54,869 nt of DNA from Verrucomicrobiota bacterium (GTDB lineage Bacteria; Verrucomicrobiota; Verrucomicrobiia; Verrucomicrobiales; Akkermansiaceae): positions 1 through 54,869 of the forward strand of contig RDYF01000042.1 of assembly GCA_004293285.1 (NCBI GenBank). Reading direction: 5' to 3'. Of this stretch, positions 42,340 to 52,300 are shown one piece after another (position 1 is the stretch's first letter; every line of letters begins with the position of its first letter). Both the position numbers and the translations under genes were made by a program. The notes beneath the pieces are model-generated. The model saw only the letters and a program-made list of their open reading frames with translations, was not told the DNA's origin and did no database searches.

Positions 42340-43743
42340 ATGGATGAATCGAAGATTGACCAAATCCCCGAAAATTCTTACTGTCGCTCCGTCACTTCCC
42401 ATCCCCCCTCACCCCTTGCGATCCACTTCGTGAGCCCTCCCTCCTCCATCTCTTTTTCCTGTCCCCAGTGCCAGTGCACGCTGAGAGTTCCTCGCCACAT
42501 GGCAGGAGTCACTGGCCCTTGTCCGTCTTGCGGGCAAATGATTACGTCGCCTCGGGAAGTCACTCCGCCTCAGGAAATCAGCTACCAACGGACGGTTCCT
42601 CCGCTCTCTTCCCTGCCCGCGATTCCTCGCACTTTGCCTGCCGGCAGCCCTACCGCTCATCCCATCAGAGATCGCCCCATCCCTCCCCTCCAAGAGGCAA
42701 AACCTCGCCCTGCGATCAGTTCCGATCTGTCTACCAGTGCCCAGCCTGTTGCTCCTACCATCATCCGCCCGCGCAAAACGGAACCTTATCGCCCGCTGAG
42801 CAAAAAATATGCTTTCTTGCGCATACTCATACCCATGTGCGCTGTCTCGATTCTTGCCGTGGGCTACTGGCAAATTTCCACCACACTGCAGAAACATCGC
42901 GATACCCCTCAGCGCAAAGCCGTGGCAACACCGGGTCGTCTGCCCTCCTCTACGAGAACTGTCGCCACGCCGCCGAACCGATCGACCACCCCTTCTGTCA
43001 CCCCACCTACCACCCCGAGCTCGCGCAGCACTCCGGTCGCCGAAACCCAAGTGCCGACAGCAACGACGCCGGATGACCAAACTCCCCCTCCCTCTGGCTT
43101 GCTGGCTGGTCAGATCATGGAGAAATTTCTTGCCGCTCCCGGACTCGCCGAACGCTTGCCATACTTGGCGAGTTCTAAGACGCCCGATGAACTTTCCACT
43201 ACCTTTCTCGCCCGACCATGGCCGATCGCTCAACTGACCCCCGGTGCCCAAATTCCTCATCCCGCAGAAGGACTCATCGAATACTACTACGAGGTCCGCT
43301 TCGGCGAAAATAGTTTTGGCTTCCCGCGCCTCGCGACTTTCTTACTCCACCAACACGGCAATGAACCGCCGAAAATCCTCGTCGACCCTCTGCTCGATAC
43401 CATCGGCGGCCGACTCCAAGATTTTGCAGCAAACCCCGTTGACGGTCCTCAGGATTTTTTCGTGATCATGGACGCGCGCGTCAAGTGCTTCGATCACAAG
43501 ATCCCGAATGCCGATAAAAAATGCACTTTTTTCCTACGCTCGCATATCCAAGGTAAGGACATCGTCACGGCCTATGCCAATGAACAATCGGCCGTCCGCA
43601 AAGAGTTCGATGACCCTCTCGGCGGTCTCCGCTGGAAAAATCCCATCCCCGTCATTCTCACTCTCCAGTGGAATACCCAAGAGGACATAGCTCGCCCTTT
43701 CATTGAAGTCATCGGCATCAAAGCGAAAAGCTGGAACCCGTAA
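42340..43743 (+). CDS. Zinc-ribbon single-pass membrane protein of unknown function
   Basis: 467 residues. A zinc ribbon (CPQCQCTLRVPRHMAG, CPSCGQMI, near 41-67) is followed by about 90 residues of Pro/Ser-rich linker, a TM helix near 160-180 (FLRILIPMCAVSILAVGYW), a Thr/Pro-rich outer linker (TPSVTPPTTPSSRS), and a C-terminal globular domain of about 200 residues (QIMEKFLAAPGLAERLPYLAS onward) with alternating strands. I do not recognise the C-terminal domain as a named family. The cytoplasmic ribbon with a periplasmic domain suggests a sensor or scaffold. Start chosen at the first ATG; later starts are possible. It lies 116 bp from leuA, divergent. Confidence 0.7.
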   Translation: MDESKIDQIPENSYCRSVTSHPPSPLAIHFVSPPSSISFSCPQCQCTLRVPRHMAGVTGPCPSCGQMITSPREVTPPQEISYQRTVPPLSSLPAIPRTLPAGSPTAHPIRDRPIPPLQEAKPRPAISSDLSTSAQPVAPTIIRPRKTEPYRPLSKKYAFLRILIPMCAVSILAVGYWQISTTLQKHRDTPQRKAVATPGRLPSSTRTVATPPNRSTTPSVTPPTTPSSRSTPVAETQVPTATTPDDQTPPPSGLLAGQIMEKFLAAPGLAERLPYLASSKTPDELSTTFLARPWPIAQLTPGAQIPHPAEGLIEYYYEVRFGENSFGFPRLATFLLHQHGNEPPKILVDPLLDTIGGRLQDFAANPVDGPQDFFVIMDARVKCFDHKIPNADKKCTFFLRSHIQGKDIVTAYANEQSAVRKEFDDPLGGLRWKNPIPVILTLQWNTQEDIARPFIEVIGIKAKSWNP

Positions 43744-43777
43744 TCGGAGATCCATTTTTTCAGAGATTGTCAATTTC

Positions 43778-43792
43778 TGCAATTCATTTGCA
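43778..43792 (+). promoter_or_regulatory. Fur/Zur-like 15-bp dyad upstream of the zinc-binding protein gene
   Basis: TGCAATT-C-ATTTGCA is a 7-1-7 dyad with six of seven arm positions matching, the architecture of Fur-family boxes. It sits 30 bp before the ATG of a ZnuA-like gene, where a Zur repressor would act. An additional dyad ATTTCATG (43802-43809) / CATGAAAT (43822-43829) overlaps the start codon. Confidence 0.45.
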
Positions 43793-43822
43793 ACACCTCA
43801 GATTTCATGCCATGATTGGGAC

Positions 43823-44713
43823 ATGAAATGGTTGCTGTGCTTCGCTCTCTCGATCTTCCCGCTTGCCGCGCAGGTCAAGGTCGTGAGCCTTCATCCTTTG
43901 CTCACGGATTTGCTCCAACAGGTGGGTGGCTCGCAGTTGGAAGTGATTGACCTGATCGGCAAAACGGGCGACCCCCACCATTTTGAGCCGAGTTCGGAGC
44001 AGCTCCGCAGCACAACGGATGCTTCGCTTTTTTTCATTTCGGGCAAGGGCCTGGAATCCTACCTCCCAGCACTGAAAAGCATTGTGGGGAATCGAGCAAA
44101 GATCATCGATGTCGGCGCCACGGTTCCCTCGCTGGAGGGCGCTTGCTCGCACTGCGAGGAACACGATCACGATCACTCGGATCATAGCGTCGACCCCCAT
44201 TGGTGGCATTCGATCGACCACTTTCGCCGCGCCACGCAGTCGGTCGCCAAAGCCCTCGCCGCCGCGCATCCGGAACATGCCGATCTGTGGCAGAAAAATG
44301 CTGCGCGCTATCAATCACAGCTCGAAGATCTCGATCGTTGGACGCGTCAACAAATCGCTCGAATCCCGAAAAAACAACGCCACCTCGCCACGGCTCATGA
44401 TGCCTTTGGCTATTTCTGCAAGGACTACCAGTTCACCGCTCATCCTGTCCAAGGACTCAACCGCGAACAACTTCCGAGCACCACGGAGCTCGCCAAACTC
44501 CTGAAAACACTCCATGAACAGAATGTCCGCGCGATTTTCCCCGAAAAGGAGTCCAACCATAAAATCCTCGCCAGCCTGACCCGCGATACCGGCATCGCCC
44601 TCGCCGAGGCTTTGGTGGCCGATGGCACGAATGTCGACTCTTACGAGAAAATGGTGCGTCACAACGTCAATGCCATTGTCAAAGCACTCGCACCCTCCCC
44701 CCGCACTCCCTAG
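43823..44713 (+). CDS. znuA: Zinc/manganese ABC transporter substrate-binding protein (ZnuA-like)
   Basis: 296 residues from the ATG giving MKWLLCFALSIFPLAAQ, a signal peptide. It has the cluster A-I fold: KVVSLHPLLTDLLQQVGG, GDPHHFEPSSEQLR with a metal His, the His/Asp-rich loop HCEEHDHDHSDH typical of zinc-specific members, VDPHWWHSIDHF, TAHDAFGYFCKDY, and IFPEKESNHKILASL. It captures Zn2+ (or Mn2+) in the periplasm. No ZnuB permease or ZnuC ATPase is adjacent, so its partners are elsewhere. A Fur/Zur-like dyad lies just upstream, supporting zinc-responsive control. Confidence 0.85.
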   Translation: MKWLLCFALSIFPLAAQVKVVSLHPLLTDLLQQVGGSQLEVIDLIGKTGDPHHFEPSSEQLRSTTDASLFFISGKGLESYLPALKSIVGNRAKIIDVGATVPSLEGACSHCEEHDHDHSDHSVDPHWWHSIDHFRRATQSVAKALAAAHPEHADLWQKNAARYQSQLEDLDRWTRQQIARIPKKQRHLATAHDAFGYFCKDYQFTAHPVQGLNREQLPSTTELAKLLKTLHEQNVRAIFPEKESNHKILASLTRDTGIALAEALVADGTNVDSYEKMVRHNVNAIVKALAPSPRTP

Positions 44714-44818
44714 CATTCCTGCGAGCTGTTCTCATTACCAAGGCTTTCCTTGACAAGATCGACCCCATCATTAGCATGAGGGGACGTCGTATGCTTTGAT
44801 TCAGCAAACACTGTCATC

Positions 44819-44839
44819 TTGACAATATCTTCTTGTCAA
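44819..44839 (+). promoter_or_regulatory. 7-bp dyad upstream of the first Verru_Chthon-like gene
   Basis: TTGACAA (44819-44825) and TTGTCAA (44833-44839) form a perfect dyad with a 7-nt spacer, 49 bp before the ATG at 44889. Either arm could double as a -35 element (TTGACA or TTGTCA). I see nothing else in the 175-bp gap from 44714. Confidence 0.35.
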
Positions 44840-44888
44840 CGAGCCTGTTTGGTGCAATAAAGTATTTACGAAGTAAAACATCCCCAAA

Positions 44889-47800
44889 ATGAAACCCCAA
44901 ATTTCTTTCGTCTCCTCGTCGCGTCGAGGCTTCACGCTGATTGTCACGGTATCGCTGATGATTTTGTTGGTGATTCTCGCTCGACCGCACTGCGCTCGTC
45001 GGCAGCCAGTTCGGACATGCTGAAAGCTCGTCAGAATGCCCGCATGGCCTTGATGCTGGCGATTGGCCAATTGCAACGCCACGCGGGTCCCGATCAGCGC
45101 GTGACTGCTCCCGCGAACATCGCCGGCGATGCGCAAGGCAATGCCAGTCCGCCAGGTGCCGCGCCAGCCAATGCGCTTTCGGTGCGCGGTGTCGATAAAG
45201 GCCTCTCTGCGGTCCAACCCGGCACGCGCTACTGGACCGGCGTCTGGAGAAATCCTGCGCCGAATCCGCTTCTCGAAATCCTCACCGCCACTCCCTCACC
45301 CACCTTGCTGCAGTGGCTTGTCAGCGGCAATGAATCGCGCACCGCTGCGGATCGCCTTGTCCCCGCCAACCCCGACTATGTGGTGAATCCTTCCGGCGAG
45401 GTCGCGGACGCCACGCGCGCCGTGGTGCTTGTCGGCACCAACACCGCCGCAGGCAATTTGCCCAACCCCGCCGACCGCTATGTCGCCGCACCGTTGGTGG
45501 AAATTCGCGAATCCAGCAATAATCAACTTGCCGGACGCTACGCCTGGTGGGTGGGTGACGAAGGCGTTAAGGCCCGCATCAATTCGACCGAAACATCGCG
45601 CGATGGCAATCGCTACACTTCCCTGCCCAGCCAACGACGCGGTTGGGAAACGGTCGACGGCCTGAGCTCTTACCCCACAGCAACCAATCCCAATCACGCA
45701 GCGCTCGATCGCGTCACATCGGCGAAGCAAGCAGAATTGCTGATGCCCGATGCCATGGAATCGCTGCGCGCCAATTTCCATGCGGCGACGACCGATAGCT
45801 TGGCTGTCTTGACAGACCCTGTGAGTGGCGGCACGAAAGTCGACCTCACCGCCATCTTCGGTCAACCGCTCGTGTCGACAGCACCCGCCAATGCTGCGGG
45901 CATTGCCAATTACCCGCTCACCACTTCGCGCATCATTCCCGTGGGCACAGCTTATCCCTGGAGCAGTCAACTGCGCGCGCCTCTGTGGGCCACCGCTCAC
46001 TCTTTTGTCAATCGCGCAGCGGCTCTAAGCAGCTCCGGAGAATTGCTCGTAGCTCCCAGCACCAGCATCAATCAACCCTCCATCGCTCCTCTCATCACGG
46101 ATTTCCGCCTTCTCATGGGTGCTCGCTTGGTGCCTCAGGGTGGTGTTGCCGCGGCCCAAACCGCGACAGCTTTCCGCGTTCAGCCTTGTGGCAAAATCGC
46201 CATTGCCATCGCCAATCCTTACTCGGTCCCTCTGCGCTGGAACTCCAATCTGGAGTTCACCATCCAAAACCGCACGCCTGCAGGAAATGGTCCTTCACGC
46301 ATTTATTTGAGCCAAAACAACAGCCCCCAAGGACCGTCGCCCGATGGCACTGCTTCCTTTTTGCCAGCTCGACCTAACCGCGATGATCCAAACCCTTCTG
46401 ATCCAGAGCCGGCGCTGTTTTACAATACTTTTTTCCAAATCCCCTCTGGTGTGCTACCTCCCGGCGAAGCACGTGTTTTCACCATTGGCTCGCGCGTCAC
46501 TCGCCCCGCCCGCGACCGCAATCCCGTCCGCATCACTCTCGTTCCCTTCGCCACCGCCAATCCCGGCTCTTTTGACAATTGCTTGGAAATGGAAGCACTC
46601 GATGCCGATGCCCGCACACCGCGCTTGATTCTCGACGTCCGCGAATCCTGGCAAACTACTCTCGCGCAAGTCGAAATGCGGCTCGCAGGCAGCAGCGGAC
46701 TTCGTAAAAGGCCAGCGCGTATTCGAAAACGTGCAGCAATGCCGTGAAATGACCCGCCCTTTTGGCATTCAGCTGTTCAATTTGTCGATCAGCCAACCCG
46801 GTTTCGACTACTCCACCCTGTTTAGCGGAGTCAGCTTTGACATGGGGATGCGCTCTTCGACCATCCGCAGCTTTGCCGACTTCAACATCCGTGCCACGCG
46901 CTTCACCAAGCCCATCACTTGCTACAACCCACCACCGTATTTCTCAGAAACCAGTGACAGCCCTGCTTCCTTGCCGCGCAACGCCCCTGGTGGTGAAACC
47001 GGCTCGCGCTTTACCAGCAACTTGCTAGGCAATCCGCATCGCTGGGGTCACAGCCCCGGCGGCGTCAATCGCACGGTGCTTTTCACCATCCCGGCTCAGG
47101 TCACTTCGCTTGCTCAGCTCCAACACGCCGACCTCACGGGCGACAATGATCAGGGTTCGATCGGTCACCAACCTGCCTATGCGTTTGGCAATTCCTACGC
47201 CAGCCCTTTCATCAAACGCAATCTCAGCAGTGAAAACCGCACCAATTACATCGTCATCGGCATCAATGACCAATCAGGCGCTCGACGTGAGGTGAAACGC
47301 TTTTACGACATCAGCTACCTGCTGAATGCCTCGGTCTGGGATACGTATTTCCTCTCGACCATCGTTTCTAACTCGAACTCAGCTACGCCGCAAATCCCCG
47401 CCATCATGCCGATCACGCGGAGCGACGATCCCGACCTCAAAGATCCTGTGCTGGCGGCGACGAAGTTGCTGGTCCATGGCGGTTTTAATGTCAATTCGAC
47501 CGACAAAAATGCTTGGAAAGCCTTTCTTGCGAGCGCGAAGCACTTGCAACATCGCACCGATAGCAGCCCTTCCAGTCAGGCCACCTTCCCTCGCTCGCTT
47601 GAACAGATTTCGCTCGCCAACAATCCACCCTCGGGGACGCAAAATGATTCGTTTTCGGGTTTCCGCCGACTCAATGACGCGCAGCTCGATGCCCTGGCCA
47701 CAGAAATTTGCCGACAAGTCCGACTCCGCGGACCCTTCACGAGCGTCTCTCAATTCGTCAATCGCACGCTCGCCACTCTCGACAGCCGCACTCGCGCGCT

Positions 47801-48437
47801 CAGTCGCAGTGGTGCCCTGCAAACAGCCATTGACGAAGGCGGCTTAAACATCAACAACGCCGGGAATCGCAGCATCTTTAGCGCCGCACTCAACCCCACC
47901 CGCGATCGCGTCACTTTTCAAACGAAAAACGGCCTGCCTCGCTCGGATTTCGATGGACCGATCGAAACTCTATGGGGACGCAATTTCCGCCCCGCGGATG
48001 CCTTGTCGAGCATGCCCGATTGGGGCAATACCTCGGACGGTGGCCACTATGGCTCGGTCGCAAGCATCATTTCGGATCGACAAATCCTCGACGACCCCGC
48101 CTTCCGCACGGAACAGGGTTTCCGCTCGACCAATATCCCTGGTTGGCTGACTCAGGCCGATGTCCTTCAAGTCATCGGCCCCAGCATCACCGCTCGCTCG
48201 GACACTTTCCGCATCCGCACTTACGGCGAATCGATCAATGCCGCAGGACAAGTCGTCGCACGCGCCTACTGCGAAGCGATTGTGCAACGCTTCCCCGATT
48301 ACGTCGATCCCCAGAATCTCGCTCACGAACGCGAAAACCTCAGCACTACCGCAAACGAACTCACCCCCATCAATCTCACTTATGGCAGAAAATTCGAAAT
48401 TGTCTCATTCCGTTGGCTTACTCCGGAAGAAGTGTAA
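44889..48437 (+). pseudogene. Verru_Chthon cassette protein A-like giant prepilin-like protein, two frameshifts
   Basis: The ATG at 44889 opens SSRRGFTLIVTVSLMILLVILA, a class III-type prepilin leader with cleavage after Gly14 and no Glu at +5. The frame then breaks. Against the intact copy at 49374, 22 nt are missing before LRSSAASSDMLKARQNARM. The second segment runs in another frame from about 44980 to a break near 46700 (after MRLAGSSG), where a 1-nt insertion or 2-nt loss returns to the first frame (DFVKGQRVFENVQQ) up to the stop at 48437. Restored, it would be about 1190 residues. The ending FEIVSFRWLTPEEV matches the ending MQIISFRWLSPEEI of the intact copy. The product would be a large secreted pseudopilin-like protein. 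Confidence 0.8.
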
Positions 48438-49287
48438 GCAGCACTTTTTCGCTCTCAGTCCCTGCATCGCCCTGGCTCTCGGCTCTCTCGCTCACGGCCA
48501 AGGCGAAGCTGCGGTCGCGGCCAAAATTCACTTTGTTGCTTGGGGCGATGCGATTGCTGGCTTGTCGCTGAAATCCGAGGGCGCCGGCACGACGTTTCGT
48601 GCGGAATCTTTTAGTTACTCGGACTCTGTCCCGTACCGAGGGCCCGCGATTTTGGAAATTTTCCAATCCGCCGCCCAAGGCAATGACGCTGAACCCAAAC
48701 AACCAGGCGAAGCCATTGGCGCTCCTGAAGCCAAATCGGCTGAGGAAAAGGACGGCCCTGCCAAAACCGAGGCGGATGCCAAACCGAAATCAGCACTCGC
48801 TCAAGAACTGGAAAAACGCCGGGAAAAAGACCCATCCCTGGTCGCTCTCGCCCGCATCCCCGCTGGCTGCACGCGCGCTACGATCCTCCTGCAGTCGCTC
48901 GGCAATGGCACTTACCAGGCTTATGTCATCAATGACGACCCCTCGCAACTGCCTCCCGGCAAACTCCGCATTCAAAATCTGAGCCCATACCCCATCTCGA
49001 TCAAGGTCGCCACAGTGGAAAAACCGATCCAGATTGCCCCGAATCAACAATTCACCATCCCCGCCGCAGACGGCAATCTGATCTACGAACTCTCTTATTT
49101 CCATGAAAAGGAATGGAAATACCAAGAAAATAACATCGTCCGCGTCTCGCCCCAGGAACAAACGCAAATGCTGGTCCTGCGCAGCCAAAATGATTTCTTT
49201 GTCTCGTCGGGCGGCTCGGTGGGCGGCTTTGCACTCCCTGATGCCCGCGGAACGGTCGCATGCCGACACCCCAACGCCCTGTCTTGA
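48382..49287 (+). CDS. Secreted partner protein of the Verru_Chthon-like cassette, copy 1
   Basis: 301 residues from an ATG inside the end of the giant gene, giving MAENSKLSHS. This start overlaps the upstream frame by 56 bp; a later start is possible but would cut the signal segment (FALSPCIALALGSLAHGQG). An Ala/Glu/Lys-rich linker (about 100-145) splits two parts: an N-terminal strand-rich part, and a C-terminal part with KLRIQNLSPYPISIKV, KPIQIAPNQQFTIPAADG and TQMLVLRSQNDF. The C-terminal part is similar in strand order to the protein at 52935. I do not recognise a named family; it occupies the same place after each giant gene. Confidence 0.75.
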   Translation: MAENSKLSHSVGLLRKKCKQHFFALSPCIALALGSLAHGQGEAAVAAKIHFVAWGDAIAGLSLKSEGAGTTFRAESFSYSDSVPYRGPAILEIFQSAAQGNDAEPKQPGEAIGAPEAKSAEEKDGPAKTEADAKPKSALAQELEKRREKDPSLVALARIPAGCTRATILLQSLGNGTYQAYVINDDPSQLPPGKLRIQNLSPYPISIKVATVEKPIQIAPNQQFTIPAADGNLIYELSYFHEKEWKYQENNIVRVSPQEQTQMLVLRSQNDFFVSSGGSVGGFALPDARGTVACRHPNALS

Positions 49288-49312
49288 TCAATCAGAGCAA
49301 AAAATCTTTTGC

Positions 49313-49342
49313 TTGACAGGCGCATCACAATGTGTTTACATT
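49313..49342 (+). promoter_or_regulatory. Candidate promoter for the second giant gene
   Basis: TTGACA (49313-49318) and TACATT (49337-49342) with 18-bp spacing, 31 bp before the ATG at 49374. It is the best sigma70-type match in the intergenic gap 49288-49373. It suggests that the second cassette has its own promoter. Confidence 0.45.
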
Positions 49343-49373
49343 CCGCCGGAAGCCCGCTCCAACCATTTCTCCA

Positions 49374-52300
49374 ATGAAAAATTCATCGGTTTTTCGTTTT
49401 TTTCTGCCCTTGCGCAAGAAACGATTCTTCTATCAGCGTGGTTTCACCTTGATCGTTACGATCTCGTTATTGGTTTTGTTGATGATCCTCGCGGTAGCGA
49501 TGCTCAGTTTGAGCAGCGTGAGCTTGCGGACCTCTTCCACAGCCATGGAGCGCGGTCGTGCGATGGCCAATGCTCGCACCTCATTGATGCTCGCGATTGG
49601 CGAGCTACAGCGTCAAGCGGGACTGGATACGCGAGTCACGGCGCGAGCGGACATTTTGCCTGATGTTGCCGATGACTTCCCGCCGCTTCTCGGAGTTTGG
49701 CGGAGTTGGCAGGGAGAAAATCACGAGCAAAGTGGTCCCTACGCCGGCCGACCCATCAATCCCGGAGATTACCTCGACGCAAAACGTCGACGCTTCCTTG
49801 GCTGGATGGTCTCGGGCGCACCCGTTGTCGGCAATTCCAGCACTCCACCGCCACCACCCAGCTTGGCTCCCGATACGGGAAAGGTTCCACTGATTGGTCC
49901 AGGCACCGTGGGCACGGGGCGTATCAATCAGGAGGTCCACCTCAGCCCAACCCCGTTTTTGCAATCGGGACAACGCGGTGCTTTCGCTTGGTGGGTCGGT
50001 GGCGAAAACCAAAAGGCCAGGGTGTCGGATGTGTTGCCGCCTGAACCTTCTTCGAATGCCACTTGGTCGCTGCGTCGCAAATCGACCACGACCTCTGACC
50101 CCTCGGTGTTTGGGCTCGATGCATTGCTCACGCCTCCCGCGGTGAACACTCCAGCGCACACGGCTCGGCTCGTCAGCCGAAATCAATGCGATCTCGTTGC
50201 CACCCCGATGACCTCAGGTCTGAAGAATTCTCAGCAATTTTATCACGACCTCTCCGCTCAATCGGTGGGCTTGCTGACCAATACCGCGACCGGCGGATGG
50301 CGTAAGGATTTTTCCCTCGCCACGGAAAACTGGAGCAGCTTGGGCACCCGCAATTTGCCGTTTTTTCAAGTTTCTCCCGGCAATCATCTCGGATACTCCC
50401 GCCCCACGACCTCAGACTACCGACCCGACCGATCGCTGATTTTTCCCTGGTCGGGCTATCGCGGTAATGCCGGCACTATGCCGATTTACGAACACGGCGC
50501 GGTCGCCAGTTGGGCCAATTTGCAAAACTGGGCCACGTTGTATAAAACCATGTCGCCCAATGCCAACATGGTAAGCATGTCGTCGTTCTCCGCAAGCATC
50601 GGCCCCATCAACCCGGACCCACGCTTCAATTTCCATCATCGTGTGCGCATCCTGCCGGTCGTCGCACGGGTCCAGTGGGTCTTTTCTTGGTTCGCCTCCG
50701 ATCCGCCTGCCACTACTCCTCCCGCTCCCGCTGGTCACCTTCAACCCCGATTGCTGGTCACGCCTGTCGTTACGATGTGGAATCCCTACAATGTCCGACT
50801 CTCTTCGCCGAATCTCCAGCTGAATTTTTATCACACTCTTCCCAATGCCTTCCGCTTCCGCATCGGCACGCAGCAAAATACCCGATACTACAGCTTGCAT
50901 CAATGCGCGAACTATCCCGCGCTGATGAACAACGCCAACCCCAGCATGCAGATGAACTTGCCCACGCAAAGTTTTTTCCCTGGAGAAACGCGTGTTTTTA
51001 GCCCGATCAATCCCACCCCTGATGCCGCTGGCACGCCGATCACTCTGGGCTTGGGATTGCGCATGCGCTCTGGCTTTTCTTACCCGATTTTTGATGACCA
51101 AGGTCAACATCCTACCATCCCAGGGTCGACCGCACTCAGCGCCGATGTGATTTTCGATTCTACGTACAACGATGCCGGCTCGTTGGGTGTCGGGGTTTAC
51201 CTCGACATGAACAATCAAGATGACCCCGAGCCCGACAAACGTCACTTGGCCTATCGTATGGTCTACGACCCCGCGGTTGCACGGCAAACCTATCCCCAAA
51301 TCAACGGCCTTGCCTCCGCTTCTCTCTCGGAAGCACGATCGAATCCGCGACCCTTCTTGACTACCATTTTTGGCGCACGCATGGCCAGTCGCACTCACTT
51401 GGCCGCAAAAGGTTTTGTACAAACCAGCCCATTGGTGAATTACACCGCCATGGGCGGAAAGGATACGGTTGAGGAAACGATTCGACACAATTACCCTGGC
51501 TCAGCTCACCCAGTGAACTCGCCCTTTGACTACAGCTTTGCGGCTCTGTCGGGCGCAGGCGATAGCCTCTTTCCCAATGCTGACGCCAGCGGTCGCAGTT
51601 TCATCGTCACCGGATTTACTGCCGCCGATGGCTTATCGCGCAGCGTGATGGCCGAGCTCCCCACCCGGCCCGTGCAGTCGCTGGCGGAACTGCAAAACTG
51701 GGACATGCGCTACGAAAACCCCATCCCTCCCTACGCCTTTAACCTCGTCGGCAATAGCGACGCCAGCCCACTGATGCCAGCAAACCAGGTCATTCGATCG
51801 GAAAACTACATCAAGGCGCAACAAGACTTGCAGCACGATGATTCCTACTGCGCAAATCATTTGCTCTTTGATGACTGGTTTGTTTCGTCGATCACTCCGC
51901 AAGCAGGCACTTCTTTCGGTCGACCACAGAGCGCGGAAACCTTGCGCCAGACCTATCTCGACTTCATTTCAGGAATAAAACCTCTGCCCAATACGGCCTA
52001 CCGTCCGCTGCTGGAAGATGCTCGCGCCGCGAGTGCGGCGGGCGGTCCCGCGAACCTCTTCACGCGCCATGTGAGCCCCGCCAATTCCTGGCGCACCATC
52101 GCCTCTCGTCTGGAAGTCGAAGGCATGTTCAATGTCAATTCGACCTCCGTCACCGCTTGGCGCGCTTTGCTCGGTCATGCCCGCGGCCAACGCATTCCTT
52201 TTCAGAGCAATTTCGGCTCGATCAGCCTCTCCAACCCGCAAGATTTTGCTTTCACGCGCTTTTCTGTCTCCGGCGATACGGATCACAATACCCGCGGCAA

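Noticed and set aside
44960..46720. Programmed ribosomal frameshifting in the first giant gene
   Set aside because: The first shift coincides with 22 missing nucleotides relative to the paralogue and there is no slippery heptamer with a downstream structure; mutation or assembly error is simpler.
44889..48437. The broken giant gene and the intact copy both span exactly 3549 bp, suggesting a very recent duplication
   Set aside because: The proteins are strongly diverged over most of their length, and the first copy has indels, so equal length is a coincidence.
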